64,000 nt of DNA from Nostoc linckia FACHB-104 (GCF_014696615.1 NZ_JACJQJ010000012.1:62001-126000); one strand, 5' to 3'; positions 25,475-37,262 are shown, counted from the first letter of the stretch. The notes: generated by a model from the letters alone, not told the origin. Made by a program: numbers and translations.

Positions 25475-28003
25475 TTAACAACTAGGGACTTTTATTCTAG
25501 CGATTGTTTGTAATAATTCGTTGCTAGTACAGGGTTTAGATAAAAATGCACTAACACCCATCTCAGTAACTTCCTTGATGTTCTGATGGGATAAAAGTCC
25601 ACTCAAAGCAATAATTTTGATATGGGGATTAATTTTTTGTAATCTGCGAATGGCGATCGCACCATCCATTAATGGCATCATCATATCTAGCAGCACTACA
25701 CTGATTTGCTGTTGATGTTGGGCATAAATTGCTACTGCTTCAACGCCATTGCTAGCAGTTAACACCTGATAATTATTTTTTTCTAAGGATGATTTGGTAA
25801 TTTCTAGAATTGCGGCTTCGTCATCCACTAGCAAAATTAATTCGCCATTTCCTTTTGGTGCTGCAATTTCGGGAGTATGCAGAGATTGAGTGCGATCGCT
25901 CAATGCTGGTAAATATACTTTAAACTCTGTGCCTTGCTTAACTTCACTATTTACATTTACAAAACCGTCGTGGTTTTTAATAATACCTATGGCTGTAGAA
26001 AGTCCTAAACCTGTACCCTTACCCACCTCTTTTGTGGTAAAAAAGGGTTCAAAAATTCGCTCTTGAATTTCTGGTGGTATTCCTGTACCTGTATCGCTAA
26101 CAGAAATAGCAATATAAGCACCTATTTGAGCATCAATATTAATTTGGGTTGATTTCTCATCAATCACCACATTTTCTGCATTAATTTTCAAGATACCACC
26201 GTCAGGCATGGCATCACGGGCATTAACTACCAAATTCATCAGCACTTGATGCAATTCGGTGGTATTACCACACACATACCAAAGATTCGCGGGTAAATTT
26301 ACCTCACAGGTAATCGATTTAGGAAATGTTTGTTGGACAATTTGCTCAATTTCCTGTATCAACAGTTTAACTTGCACAATTGTCTTTTTGCCTTCAATAC
26401 CCCGAGCAAAAGACAACACTTGCTTGAGCAAATTAGCGCCACGTTTAACATTACTTTCTAGCGTTTGCAGAATGCGTTGACTTTGTTGGTCTGGTAATTT
26501 CATCCGCAATAGCTCAACTGACATTAACACGGGAGCTAGAACGTTGTTAAGGTCATGGGCAATCCCACCTGCTAAGGTACCAATACTTTCTAACCGTTGC
26601 GATCGCAAAAGCTGTGCTTCTAGTTGTTTCTTTTGGGTAATTTCTGTACTGACGCTGAGAATCGATTTTGGTTGATTGTGAGTATCCCGCATGAGTGTCC
26701 AGCGGCTTTCAACAATAATTTCCTTTCCCTGTTTTGTAAGTTGCTGCAATTCACCACGCCATTCACCTGTACGCAGCACCGTTAAAAACGCATCTTGTAG
26801 TTGTGGTGAACTAGCTTTGTACAACAAATCAACAACATTTTCACCCAAAGCTTCCTCAACCTTCCAGCCGTAAATACGTTCAGCACCTTGATTCCAAAAT
26901 AATATTTGGTTGTGGATATTTCTGACTATAATCGCATCAGTTGCAACATCTAAAAGTGCAGCTTGTTCGCGAATTTTCTGTTCTGCTTGTTGGCGCTTGG
27001 TAATATCTCGGGTTACCGCCAAATGCAAAAATGTACCATCAGCTTCGTTACGTAGCGGTACAGCATGAGTTTCCAACCAACGACGAGTACCTCTACTTCC
27101 CACAATCTCGTATTCTAAAGTCCCCTTTTGTCCTTGACAAACACGTTCATGTAGAAATTCAAAGGCTTCCCTGTACTCTGGTGAGATAGTTGCAGCAACT
27201 GGCTGTCCAATCACAGTTTCTGCACTTTCTAGCTCCAACATTGCCAATCCAGAAGCATTGATTTCTAATAACTTACCATCCCTAGCAATTAACTTGAGAC
27301 ACTCTGGTTCTGCATCAATAATTGCTCGCAGTCGATTCTCACTTTGGCGTAAATTTAATTCTGTCTGCTGAAGTCGCTTGATGTAACGCCATAACAAGTC
27401 ATATAACAAAGCCACCAATAATAAATCTATGACAGCAGCTAATATAAATGTCGCCATTGACTTACGGGAAGTCTTTTGTAAATGCTGAGTTCGCTGTTGT
27501 AATATTTTTTGCTCGGCTGCTAAAGAGTCGTGAATAAATTTAGGGATATCATTGCTCAGTGTCTCCTGTTGGTGAGACAACACTAATTTTTTCGCCGCAT
27601 CAAACCCTTGGTTTTGCAAAACAACAACTTCTGCTTGTAAGATGTTGAGTCTGTCAGTAATTTTTTGTTCTAGTGCAGCAATCCACTGATGATTTGGATG
27701 CGATTGAGTTAGCTGTTCAAGACTTTGAATCTGACTATTAATTTCTTGGCGTGCTTGCAGATAAATAGCTAAATTATTTGCTTCTATAGTTATTAAGTAA
27801 CTACGCTGTGCCGTTTCAGCATTGTTTAGCGTTGTCAGTAGCGTTTGTACCTGAGTAATAATTTCTTGGGAAGATGTTACTAATAGCCGATTCTGTACCA
27901 ACTGCATCGTAGTGCTATGGGAAACTACAGCATTCGTAAACAAAACCGCCAAGACTAGAATAAATACTGCTCTCAGCTTTTGGATGACAGACCATTTCAT
28001 CAT
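25475..28003 (-). CDS. Membrane-bound hybrid sensor histidine kinase (CHASE3, PAS, PAS, kinase, receiver)
   Basis: The product has 842 residues. A first membrane helix (about residues 8-27) and a second (about 181-203) bracket an extracytoplasmic helical domain of CHASE3 type. Two PAS domains follow (about 220-345 and 345-465). HisKA has His in GGIAHDLNNVLAP, typical of the NtrB/LuxN-like subgroup with an Asn/Asp-rich H-box. The ATPase has N-box VVNARDAMPDGG, G1 SDTGTGIPPE and G2 GTGLGLST. A C-terminal receiver has its phospho-Asp in LLDMMMPLMDG and its Lys in SKPC. The signal is unknown; no cognate regulator gene is adjacent. Confidence 0.93.
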   Translation of the reverse strand: MMKWSVIQKLRAVFILVLAVLFTNAVVSHSTTMQLVQNRLLVTSSQEIITQVQTLLTTLNNAETAQRSYLITIEANNLAIYLQARQEINSQIQSLEQLTQSHPNHQWIAALEQKITDRLNILQAEVVVLQNQGFDAAKKLVLSHQQETLSNDIPKFIHDSLAAEQKILQQRTQHLQKTSRKSMATFILAAVIDLLLVALLYDLLWRYIKRLQQTELNLRQSENRLRAIIDAEPECLKLIARDGKLLEINASGLAMLELESAETVIGQPVAATISPEYREAFEFLHERVCQGQKGTLEYEIVGSRGTRRWLETHAVPLRNEADGTFLHLAVTRDITKRQQAEQKIREQAALLDVATDAIIVRNIHNQILFWNQGAERIYGWKVEEALGENVVDLLYKASSPQLQDAFLTVLRTGEWRGELQQLTKQGKEIIVESRWTLMRDTHNQPKSILSVSTEITQKKQLEAQLLRSQRLESIGTLAGGIAHDLNNVLAPVLMSVELLRMKLPDQQSQRILQTLESNVKRGANLLKQVLSFARGIEGKKTIVQVKLLIQEIEQIVQQTFPKSITCEVNLPANLWYVCGNTTELHQVLMNLVVNARDAMPDGGILKINAENVVIDEKSTQINIDAQIGAYIAISVSDTGTGIPPEIQERIFEPFFTTKEVGKGTGLGLSTAIGIIKNHDGFVNVNSEVKQGTEFKVYLPALSDRTQSLHTPEIAAPKGNGELILLVDDEAAILEITKSSLEKNNYQVLTASNGVEAVAIYAQHQQQISVVLLDMMMPLMDGAIAIRRLQKINPHIKIIALSGLLSHQNIKEVTEMGVSAFLSKPCTSNELLQTIARIKVPSC

Positions 28004-30158
<2,155 letters not shown>

Positions 30159-30235
30159 CACTAGTTATAAGTCGTTCGTCATTAGCAAATGACAAATGAC
30201 AATTGACAAATGACAAATTACCACTAACAACTTGT

Positions 30236-30535
30236 ATGAGCCTCACAGTCGAATCTAAAACCAGACCAGAAGGCAGCAAACCTAAAGCTTTGCGTCGTTC
30301 TGGATTAATCCCTGCTAATTTATACGGTCACAAAGGTGCCGAATCAATTTCTTTAGTAGTTGAAGCGAAAACCGTTGAGCGCTTGCTCAAGCACGCTATT
30401 GTCAACAAAACAGAAGTTGAACTCACAATTCCTGAGCTTGAGTGGAGTGGTAAAACTATAGTTCGGGAAGTTCAAAGCCATCCTGCAAAAGGCACAACCT
30501 ACCACGTCAGCTTTTTTGCTACTCCTCAAAGCTAA
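30236..30535 (+). CDS. rplY: 50S ribosomal protein bL25 (short form)
   Basis: The product has 99 residues. It binds 5S rRNA in the large subunit. Family features are the N-terminal [22 protein letters not shown] segment and the terminal QSHPAKG...HVSFF. It is the short form without the C-terminal CTC extension. I chose the ATG at 30236 ([10 protein letters not shown]) because the upstream open frame to 30203 is made of CAAATGA repeats. It lies 77 bp after purA with a strong terminator after it. Confidence 0.93.
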   Translation: MSLTVESKTRPEGSKPKALRRSGLIPANLYGHKGAESISLVVEAKTVERLLKHAIVNKTEVELTIPELEWSGKTIVREVQSHPAKGTTYHVSFFATPQS

Positions 30536-30593
30536 TTGCGGAAGATATTTCATCTTTTTTGCTACCTAAATTTTGTGATAATTGCTGATAATG

Positions 30594-30617
30594 CCAGGGG
30601 TAAAACCCTGGTTTTTT
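30594..30617 (+). terminator. Rho-independent terminator after rplY
   Basis: The stem CCAGGG/CCCTGG with a short loop is followed directly by six Ts. It lies 59 bp after the rplY stop codon and is the clearest intrinsic terminator in the window. Confidence 0.85.
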
Positions 30618-30709
30618 GTTAAGCTATCAGCGGCACTAGAAGGATGAAGTATAAAAACTACGCCTATATATAAAGGATATAGTTTTTAAATATTGGGCAT
30701 TTGGTGCTT

Positions 30710-30742
30710 GTCAACAGTCAACAGTCAACAGTCAACAGTCAA
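30710..30742. repeat. CAACAGT heptamer tandem repeat
   Basis: Four perfect copies of the 7-bp unit CAACAGT lie 44 bp before the start of the next gene. The same unit type recurs at about 25447-25475 and 32864-32885. Confidence 0.85.
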
Positions 30743-30785
30743 AGACTATTGATTATTTCTTCATTATCCCCATTCCCCAACAAAT

Positions 30786-32327
30786 ATGACAGAAGCAACT
30801 CTTCCAGCCTTAATTCAGCAAATGTTGCAGCCAGGATTTTATCCTCATGCAGTTTCAGAACCCATTCAACTGATTCAAACCCATGTTTCCTATGTGCTGC
30901 TAACTGGTGATTATGTCTATAAATTGAAAAAGCCTGTAAATTTTGGCTTTTTAAACTACTCCACCTTAGAAAAGCGGCAACATTTTTGCCAAGAAGAATT
31001 GCGGTTAAATCAGCGTGGTGCAGGTGAATTGTATTTAGAAGTCTTACCGCTGACTCTAGAAGGTGAGCAATACCATCTGGGAGGAACAGGTGAGGCTGTA
31101 GAATATGCGCTGAAGATGCACCAGTTTCCCCAAGATGCGCTATTTAGCAGCCTATTTGAGCAAGGGAAATTAAATGAGGCACACCTAGAAGAATTAGGGC
31201 GGATAGTAGCTCAATATCATGCCAAAACTGAGACTAATGATTATATTCGCAGTTTTGGTGAAGTCGCCCAAGTCCGGGAGGCGTTTGATGAAAACTACGA
31301 GCAAACCGCGAAATATATCGGTGGGCCTCAGACTCAGGTACAGTTTGACGAAACTAAAGCATACACTGAGCGTTTTTTTGCAGAACGCGGAGAATTATTT
31401 GCCAGCAGAATTAAAAATAACTATATTCGCGAATGTCATGGCGATTTACACCTGAGAAATATTGCTTTATGGCATGATCAAATTCTGCTGTTCGACTGCA
31501 TTGAATTTAATGAACCCTTCCGCTTTGTGGATGTCATGTTTGATATTGCTTATGCGGTTATGGATTTAGAAGCACAGCAGCGAAAAGACCTAAGTAATGC
31601 TTATTTAAATACTTATGTAGAACAGACTGGCGATTGGGAAGGGTTACAGATTCTACCCATATATTTAATTCGTCAGTCTTATGTTAGAGCAAAAGTCACT
31701 TCATTTTTGCTGGACGACCCAGCGGTACCAGCGGCGGTAAAGGAACAAGCGACAAAAACCGCAGCAATATATTATCAACTAGCGTGGGAGTATACTAAAC
31801 CCAAACAAGGGCAACTGATTATTATGTCGGGTTTGTCTGGTTCTGGTAAAAGTACCACAGCGCGGTCTTTAGCCCGTCAAATCGGAGCAATTCACCTGCG
31901 CTCAGATGCGGTGCGAAAACACTTAGCGGGAATTCCCCTGATGGAACGAGGCGGGGATGAAATCTATACACCCGAAATGACTCAGAAAACTTATGCACGG
32001 CTACTGGAATTAGGGCTTATACTTGCTAATCAAGGTTTTTCCGTAATTTTGGATGCCAAATATGACCGACAACAGTTACGCCAAGCAGCAATTACCCAAG
32101 CCGAAAAACACCAAATTCCTCTCCAGATTATTCAATGCACAGCGCCTCTAGAAGTTGTGCAAGAACGTCTGCTGAAGCGTACTGGAGATATTGCTGATGC
32201 TACCGCCGATTTACTAGCATCCCAAATTAAACAATTTGAAGAATTTACTGAGACAGAAAAACCCTACCTTAAGATTTTGGATACAACTCAGCCACAACAG
32301 GCACAATTAAAAGAAATTATTCACTAA
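30786..32327 (+). CDS. Fusion of aminoglycoside-phosphotransferase-like kinase and P-loop kinase
   Basis: The product has 513 residues. The N-terminal part (to about 330) has the APH-type catalytic loop CHGDLHLRNI (about residue 216) and the metal-binding LFDCIEFN. The C-terminal part (about 343 onward) starts with the Walker A motif GLSGSGKST and includes HLRSDAVRKHL and a QERLLKR lid-like segment, as in zeta-toxin or gluconate-kinase type enzymes. Such fusions are widespread and uncharacterised. Each domain could phosphorylate a small molecule; neither substrate is known, and antibiotic resistance should not be assumed. It is followed after 16 bp by a membrane protein gene. Confidence 0.85.
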   Translation: MTEATLPALIQQMLQPGFYPHAVSEPIQLIQTHVSYVLLTGDYVYKLKKPVNFGFLNYSTLEKRQHFCQEELRLNQRGAGELYLEVLPLTLEGEQYHLGGTGEAVEYALKMHQFPQDALFSSLFEQGKLNEAHLEELGRIVAQYHAKTETNDYIRSFGEVAQVREAFDENYEQTAKYIGGPQTQVQFDETKAYTERFFAERGELFASRIKNNYIRECHGDLHLRNIALWHDQILLFDCIEFNEPFRFVDVMFDIAYAVMDLEAQQRKDLSNAYLNTYVEQTGDWEGLQILPIYLIRQSYVRAKVTSFLLDDPAVPAAVKEQATKTAAIYYQLAWEYTKPKQGQLIIMSGLSGSGKSTTARSLARQIGAIHLRSDAVRKHLAGIPLMERGGDEIYTPEMTQKTYARLLELGLILANQGFSVILDAKYDRQQLRQAAITQAEKHQIPLQIIQCTAPLEVVQERLLKRTGDIADATADLLASQIKQFEEFTETEKPYLKILDTTQPQQAQLKEIIH

Positions 32328-32343
32328 TAGCCTGGTTTATCTC

Positions 32344-32844
32344 ATGGCACAGAAAAAAGACTTCATGAACATTTCGCCAAACTTCCTATCACAACTGATA
32401 TTTGGCTTAATTTTAGCCCTGATATTAAGGATGACAGGGTCTTCAGTCGCCCTAAGCATCTTTTTAGGAATAATTGGCGGTTTCTCCTTAGGCTGGATCA
32501 CCTCAGCAGGCAAGAATAGTGCTAAACCCCAGTCTGTAGACTCTTCTGAGGGTATTGATGCGGCCTTGAAATATTGGCTATTGTTCTTGGCTGGTTTTAG
32601 CTGGTTAGGGTATCCAGCACCAATGAGTATCTTATTAGGGGCTTTAGGCGCTTTAGGTGGCGGCTGGATGATTGCTTGGTGGGGAAGTAAGGAAGAAACT
32701 AGAACTCAGTTACCACTTGAACCCACAGAAGAAGCTGAGGACGAACAACCCAGCCTCAGAAGCAATGTCAAGCGCATTAGAAAAACAGCCCGACGTTTCC
32801 GCCGTACACCAGGAGGTATCAATTTAAAGTTTTGGGAACGGTAG
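32344..32844 (+). CDS. Hypothetical integral membrane protein with basic tail
   Basis: The product has 166 residues. Hydrophobic segments at about residues 15-30, 33-53, 78-95 and 97-117 suggest four spans in two Gly-rich pairs (IFLGIIGGFSLGW and ILLGALGALGGGW). A cytosolic-type tail follows, acidic then strongly basic (VKRIRKTARRFRR), ending KFWER. I recognise no named family. It begins 16 bp after the kinase-fusion gene, so co-transcription is likely, but a shared function is not evident. Confidence 0.7.
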   Translation: MAQKKDFMNISPNFLSQLIFGLILALILRMTGSSVALSIFLGIIGGFSLGWITSAGKNSAKPQSVDSSEGIDAALKYWLLFLAGFSWLGYPAPMSILLGALGALGGGWMIAWWGSKEETRTQLPLEPTEEAEDEQPSLRSNVKRIRKTARRFRRTPGGINLKFWER

Positions 32845-32920
32845 AATTTGGTAATTGGTCAAGTGTCAAGAGTCAACAGTCAAAGGTCATTTTTCCCATT
32901 ACCAATTACCAATTACCAAT

Positions 32921-33712
32921 ATGTTCTTATATCTCTCCAAGTTGCTACCGCTATTTTTTTACCCACTGGGATTAGCTTCTATCAGCTTGGTAGTAGCATT
33001 GATAACATTATGGAAACGACCGCGTATGGCTGCGATCGCCATTGCTTTATCCCTATTTTTGTTACTATTTTGCAGCAATGCTTGGATATCTCATTTACTA
33101 GTGCGATCGCTTGAATGGCAAAATACTGCAACTACCCAAATACCGAATGCGGAAGCTATTGTGGTTTTGGGTGGTGCGACTAAATCAGCTTTTTGGCCCC
33201 GTCCTAGTGCTGATTTAAATGAACAGGGCGATCGCGTGATTTATGGCGCTCAACTATATCGCCAACAAAAAGCCCCGATAATTATCCTCAGCGGTGGCCG
33301 CATTGATTGGCGTGGTAGTGGTACTTCTGAATCGGCAGATATGGCAAATATTCTCACTTCCCTGGGAATACCTGCTACTGCCATTGTCCAAGAACCGGAA
33401 TCCCTAAATACTTATCAAAATGCCGTGAATGTCAAAAAAATACTGCAATCACGTAACATTAAGCGAGTATTGTTAGTCACTTCGGCAATGCATATGCCGC
33501 GATCGCTGAAAATTTTTCAGCGTCAAGGAATTGATGCGATCCCAGCACCTACTGATTTTCTAGTCAGTGAAGGTGAAATGCAAGAACTGGGTAATAGCCC
33601 TAAATCCGCTATCTTGAATTTACTACCTGATACTAGTAACTTAAACCAATTTACGAGCGCTTTAAAAGAATACGTTGGGCTGTTTATATATGGTTTGCGC
33701 GGTTGGCTCTAG
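32921..33712 (+). CDS. YdcF/SanA-like DUF218 membrane protein
   Basis: The product has 263 residues from the ATG at 32921; the upstream open frame back to 32855 is heptamer repeat. Two N-terminal membrane helices (LLPLFFYPLGLASISLVVAL and IAIALSLFLLLFCSNAW) precede a DUF218 domain with AIVVLGG, DRVIYGAQLYRQ, IILSGG, ESLNTYQNA and LLVTSAMHMPRS. Members such as SanA and ElyC affect cell envelope integrity in E. coli; the enzymatic activity of the fold is not well defined. It lies 76 bp after the previous gene on the same strand. Confidence 0.88.
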   Translation: MFLYLSKLLPLFFYPLGLASISLVVALITLWKRPRMAAIAIALSLFLLLFCSNAWISHLLVRSLEWQNTATTQIPNAEAIVVLGGATKSAFWPRPSADLNEQGDRVIYGAQLYRQQKAPIIILSGGRIDWRGSGTSESADMANILTSLGIPATAIVQEPESLNTYQNAVNVKKILQSRNIKRVLLVTSAMHMPRSLKIFQRQGIDAIPAPTDFLVSEGEMQELGNSPKSAILNLLPDTSNLNQFTSALKEYVGLFIYGLRGWL

Positions 33713-33986
33713 ACATTGCTGAGTGAAAAGTACTACTTTGAGTGCCAGCAGTGAAATTTTCAATCGCTATAATTTCAATAGTCAATATGTAGAGTTGAAA
33801 TAATCAAACTGAAAATCTTAACTCTGAAAAGGACTGAGAGCCAGCAAATTTATTTGTTTAACAGATCTAAAATCGAGAAATCACCAATTTATTAGATGTT
33901 TAGATTACATTTTCCAATCGAAAATCTAAAATCTAAAATTGTTTGGCTTTTATCAAATTTCTCAGGAATCAGCACTCCCTGATATT

Positions 33987-34208
33987 ATGTCTAAAAATTT
34001 ACCTTATATTATTCCTGCGACTCCCAGCGAAGTTGATGAAACCTTTGCTGCTTATCAAACAACTCACCAGTTCTACCATGAAGTTAGGGAGCGCTCAGAG
34101 TTTCGGCGGCATTGTGACTGGTATTATACAACAGCGATACAACACCGTCAAGAACTAGAAAGAATGCGCGGCGAACTGAATATTTTTCGATGGTTTCGCC
34201 GCTCCTGA
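33987..34208 (+). CDS. Small conserved-looking hypothetical protein
   Basis: The product has 73 residues. I chose the ATG at 33987 because the frame upstream to 33939 opens only with a TTG. It is a polar, helical protein with many aromatic and charged residues (FYHEVRERSEFRRHCDWYY) and ends in a basic aromatic motif FRWFRRS. No signal peptide, membrane segment or known motif is seen. It is convergent with ftrV and only 5 bp separate the two stop codons. Confidence 0.6.
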   Translation: MSKNLPYIIPATPSEVDETFAAYQTTHQFYHEVRERSEFRRHCDWYYTTAIQHRQELERMRGELNIFRWFRRS

Positions 34209-34213
34209 AGGAT

Positions 34214-34486
34214 TTATATGATTTCTAATTCATTGTCGCGTAAGTGAGCTTTAAATCTTTTACTAAACTGGACTAAGATTGGCAGATTAGCACTTACAGG
34301 TCTACCTTGCCATTGGGTGACAATAGATACAATCTCACCTTCTGATTCTTTAAGGTCAAAACCCTGACCGCGATGTTCAGGATGGTGGTAAACTACTACC
34401 GATTCTTTAACACGAACGCGATCGCCAACTTTCATAGCAACATTTATACCTAGCTTTTCCTGTTCCACAAGTATCTCCACAGCCAT
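34214..34486 (-). CDS. ftrV: Ferredoxin-thioredoxin reductase, variable chain
   Basis: The product has 90 residues. The core VGDRVRVKESVVVYHHPEH, the TQWQGRPVSANLP segment and FKAHLRDNELEII identify FTR variable chain. It has an SH3-like barrel fold and stabilises the catalytic iron-sulfur chain, which passes electrons from photosystem I-reduced ferredoxin to thioredoxin. An internal Met at 34435 (MKVGDRVRV) gives a length closer to some relatives; the longer start is kept because it is the first ATG of the frame. The catalytic chain gene is not in this window. Confidence 0.93.
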   Translation of the reverse strand: MAVEILVEQEKLGINVAMKVGDRVRVKESVVVYHHPEHRGQGFDLKESEGEIVSIVTQWQGRPVSANLPILVQFSKRFKAHLRDNELEII

Positions 34487-34591
34487 CCCTTACTGAATTA
34501 GCTTTTTTGAAAAATAGACTGCTGGCAACAGTCACACTTCAGATCACATCTGTACAGACTGGCTGTTGAATGCCTCCGTAACTGCTATACG

Positions 34592-34619
34592 AACAAAGCC
34601 TGCCCGTGCAGGCTTTGTT
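34592..34619. terminator. Perfect 12-bp GC-rich hairpin
   Basis: AACAAAGCCTGC and GCAGGCTTTGTT form a perfect 12-bp stem with a 4-nt loop (CCGT). No T-run follows on either strand, so it may be a processing or stability element rather than an intrinsic terminator. It lies upstream of ftrV on the minus strand. Confidence 0.6.
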
Positions 34620-34946
34620 GTCGATCAATTAGCAACATTAGACTCACCTAATGCTTTAGCAACAGGTCTGATCCTTTGATTTTGAGTTAGCTTTTCATCC
34701 TAACAACTTGTTAAACAAACTCTGCCAAAGAGCTTGCCAACAACAAGATTTACCCAAGAGGCTATCTGATGATGACAAAAGTCTACACTATGATTGCCTG
34801 CTGAGTGAACTTGTTCACGTCTAGGGGTTTCTCAGACGCGTTTTGTTGAGGATGATCTGCCTCACGGGCAAGCAAAACCCGTTTTAGCTGTTATTTTGCG
34901 CTTTAACGCCAAGTCTCATTCTACAACAAGTTGGCGTTGTGAATTG

Positions 34947-35112
34947 GGCGTGGGGATTGGGGATTGGGATTGGGGATTGGGGACTGGGGACTGGGGACTG
35001 GGGACTGGGGATTGGGGATTGGGGATTGGGGATTGGGGATTGGGGATTGGGGAATTGACCAATGACCAATGACAAATGACCAATGACAAATGACAAATGA
35101 CAAATGACAAAC
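34947..35112. repeat. Compound heptamer array (GGGGATT/GGGGACT, then CAAATGA)
   Basis: About fourteen GGGGATT or GGGGACT units run to about 35052 and are followed by CCAATGA/CAAATGA units to 35112. The array ends within 3 bp of the PP2C stop codon. Because units are 7 bp, all three minus-strand frames stay open and give false ORFs rich in PIPNPQS. Confidence 0.9.
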
Positions 35113-35114
35113 AC

Positions 35115-37028
35115 CTATTTAGGACATACTTGCTCTACGCTTGGAGGAAGTTGGCGACACATTTGTTGGAATGTTTGTGGTTGGAATTGGGATAACAGGA
35201 ATAAGCCGATGGTTGTTCCACCCAAAAGTAACAGTAATAATCCGCCAACTAATAGCGCGGGTTTGCCTCGGTTGGGTTTTTCTACTTGTGTAGGGGTGGC
35301 TTCTTCGGCGGTGATGTCCAAATCTACCAGGACTGGTGAAGTTTCTGGGATGGCGGCTTCGGAGGGTTCTGCTTCGATGATTTCTACTTGTGGTTGTTTG
35401 TAAGTCAAAGATACTAAGTATTCTCGAGAAATACCATACAGGGTCATGACTACAGATGCATTGTCATGACCATTTTTCTGGTTAGCTAAGTTAATCCAGC
35501 GTTGGAGAGCATCTTCAAGAGCTAGTTTTCCAGTTAACACTGGTACTGCGTATTGTTGCCAGTATTGTTCTACCCAGTTATTGTCACTTAAACCATCGGA
35601 ACACAATAGCAAGATGCCATCTTCTTCTAAAATGAAGCGCCTGATTTCCACCCGTAGAGATTCAGCGTCTCTGGCTCCCAAAGCCTGGGTAAGAGCCGTT
35701 GCATCTGGTCTCATTAAAGCTTGACGATAAAAATTGCGAGCAAAGCGGACTTCCCGCGCTGCGACATCATCATCTACTGTCAGGAGTTGGCAATAATTAC
35801 GGGTAATCCAATAAGCACGACTATCGCCAACACTAGCTAGGTAAAGTTCATGGGCATTTTTAGATTCCTTACCAGATGTAGTCTGTACTCGCTGCGGCAC
35901 TTGCAATGCCATCACGAGGGTTGTAGCCATACGTTCTCTACCTTGGCGGTTTTGCTCGTCGTTACGGGCACAAATAACGTTATTGACTATCCGTAAGCAG
36001 GCTTCTAGTTGCTCTGCAAACAAGTCTGGCTTGACAATTTCACTCTCTTGTGAAGCATCTGCTAATAAGGCACGGATTTGCAATTTTAAGGATTGTACTG
36101 CTAATTGACTAGCTACCTCACCACCTTGATGACCGCCAATACCATCACAAACAATTGATAACTGTGGTACTAGGAATTCTTCTAAGTCGTTAGCATTGGC
36201 AGGGTAGCAAGCGTCTTCATTGCGCGTCATTTGCATCCCAGCATCGGTTGCACCCAATACTTCCACGTTGAATGGTAAATCTGCTGCGGCTGAAAGTAAT
36301 AAACCATTGAGTTGATTGGTAATTGCTTCCAAATCAACTTCATATCCACACATCTGCTTGACGATGTTCTGTAATTTTTCGGCTATTGCTGGTTTTGCCG
36401 ATGCTACCAAAGGCTGCCAAAATCGCCCTAAATCTTGCAAACTAACTAAATTATCTTGTGTTTGGTGAAGTTCTAACAGGCGGACACACCAACCTTGCAC
36501 CCGCAGATTGTTTAACATCAGTAAACTGTTGGCAACTTCTAATTCTGATAAAGGTTTCCACAATTGGAGAATTTGCCAAAGCCAGTAAACTTGTCTTACT
36601 GCTGTTGCTTGTTCCCATGCATCTGCGATCGCAGGATAAATAGTGCCATTTTCTGCGATCGGCACGTTTTCCAGTAACAAGATGTGATTTCCACTGCCCT
36701 CAAATTCTGGAATATAACCGTAAGGTTGTGGGATATGCAATCGCTCATAATATAACCGCAGATAAGCAAGCACTTCATTTGGCAATTCTTCTGGGATATC
36801 TGGTAGTAACCCAGGTTGCGTATCTAACCAAACTTGCTGCGTAATTACCTCATATCTATCTGCCACCGTTGTTCCGGATGGGATTTTGGCAGCTTTAGGG
36901 CCAGTTGCCCAAAGATAGCGATGAACCAAAGGAGTCTGACAATTACCACAAACACGACTCCCCAAAGAATTTATAGGGTTAGTACAGTCTGGATTGATGC
37001 AATAAATGACCCGTTGAGTAGAAATCAT
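35115..37028 (-). CDS. PP2C-type serine/threonine phosphatase with zinc ribbon and C-terminal membrane anchor
   Basis: The product has 637 residues. The N-terminus is a zinc ribbon (CINPDC and CGNC, residues about 10-32). Residues about 45-240 resemble a degenerate kinase-like or regulatory region with no catalytic motifs I can see. The PP2C domain runs from about 260 to 510, with metal sites in TRNEDACY, IVCDGIGGHQGGE and LCSDGLSDN. A Pro/Glu-rich linker leads to one membrane helix (ALLVGGLLLLLLGGTTIGLFLL) and a short tail with two Cys. The phosphatase domain should face the cytoplasm and reverse Ser/Thr kinase signalling; the target is unknown. Confidence 0.9.
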   Translation of the reverse strand: MISTQRVIYCINPDCTNPINSLGSRVCGNCQTPLVHRYLWATGPKAAKIPSGTTVADRYEVITQQVWLDTQPGLLPDIPEELPNEVLAYLRLYYERLHIPQPYGYIPEFEGSGNHILLLENVPIAENGTIYPAIADAWEQATAVRQVYWLWQILQLWKPLSELEVANSLLMLNNLRVQGWCVRLLELHQTQDNLVSLQDLGRFWQPLVASAKPAIAEKLQNIVKQMCGYEVDLEAITNQLNGLLLSAAADLPFNVEVLGATDAGMQMTRNEDACYPANANDLEEFLVPQLSIVCDGIGGHQGGEVASQLAVQSLKLQIRALLADASQESEIVKPDLFAEQLEACLRIVNNVICARNDEQNRQGRERMATTLVMALQVPQRVQTTSGKESKNAHELYLASVGDSRAYWITRNYCQLLTVDDDVAAREVRFARNFYRQALMRPDATALTQALGARDAESLRVEIRRFILEEDGILLLCSDGLSDNNWVEQYWQQYAVPVLTGKLALEDALQRWINLANQKNGHDNASVVMTLYGISREYLVSLTYKQPQVEIIEAEPSEAAIPETSPVLVDLDITAEEATPTQVEKPNRGKPALLVGGLLLLLLGGTTIGLFLLSQFQPQTFQQMCRQLPPSVEQVCPK

Positions 37029-37262
37029 AATGGTATAAATTTAGGAAACAAATTAACTCATGAATTTCGATTACATATTGCAGTCAAATACTTAAGGGCT
37101 AGAATAGACTGGATTTTTGTACCTCTGGCTACATGTTGTTACGGAAATTAATCAAAATTGATGGTTAAAATACCATATTTTGTCTTTTGGAAACAGCCAG
37201 CCTCTAGGTGGATCTAATAGGAGAAATACATTTACGCAAATGTAACGTCTTAGGATGACGCT

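Larger units (their letters stand above)
34487..35114. other. Intergenic region with hairpin and heptamer arrays
   Basis: The 628-bp gap between the PP2C gene and ftrV contains the hairpin at 34592-34619, a stretch at 34620-34940 with small palindromes (GTGAACTTGTTCAC near 34814, CGGGCAAGCAAAACCCG near 34866) and the tandem repeat array at 34947-35112. The middle part has more structure than expected of spacer and could encode a small RNA, but I cannot assign one. Confidence 0.5.

Noticed and set aside
30786-32327. Pnkp partner for Hen1
   Set aside because: The P-loop domain is of zeta-toxin type; no phosphoesterase or ligase motifs are present.
34947-35112. Possible CRISPR array
   Set aside because: Units are 7 bp without spacers of uniform length; no cas genes in the window.
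34884-35114. Three overlapping minus-strand ORFs rich in PIPNPQS
   Set aside because: They are translations of the 7-bp repeat array in three frames.
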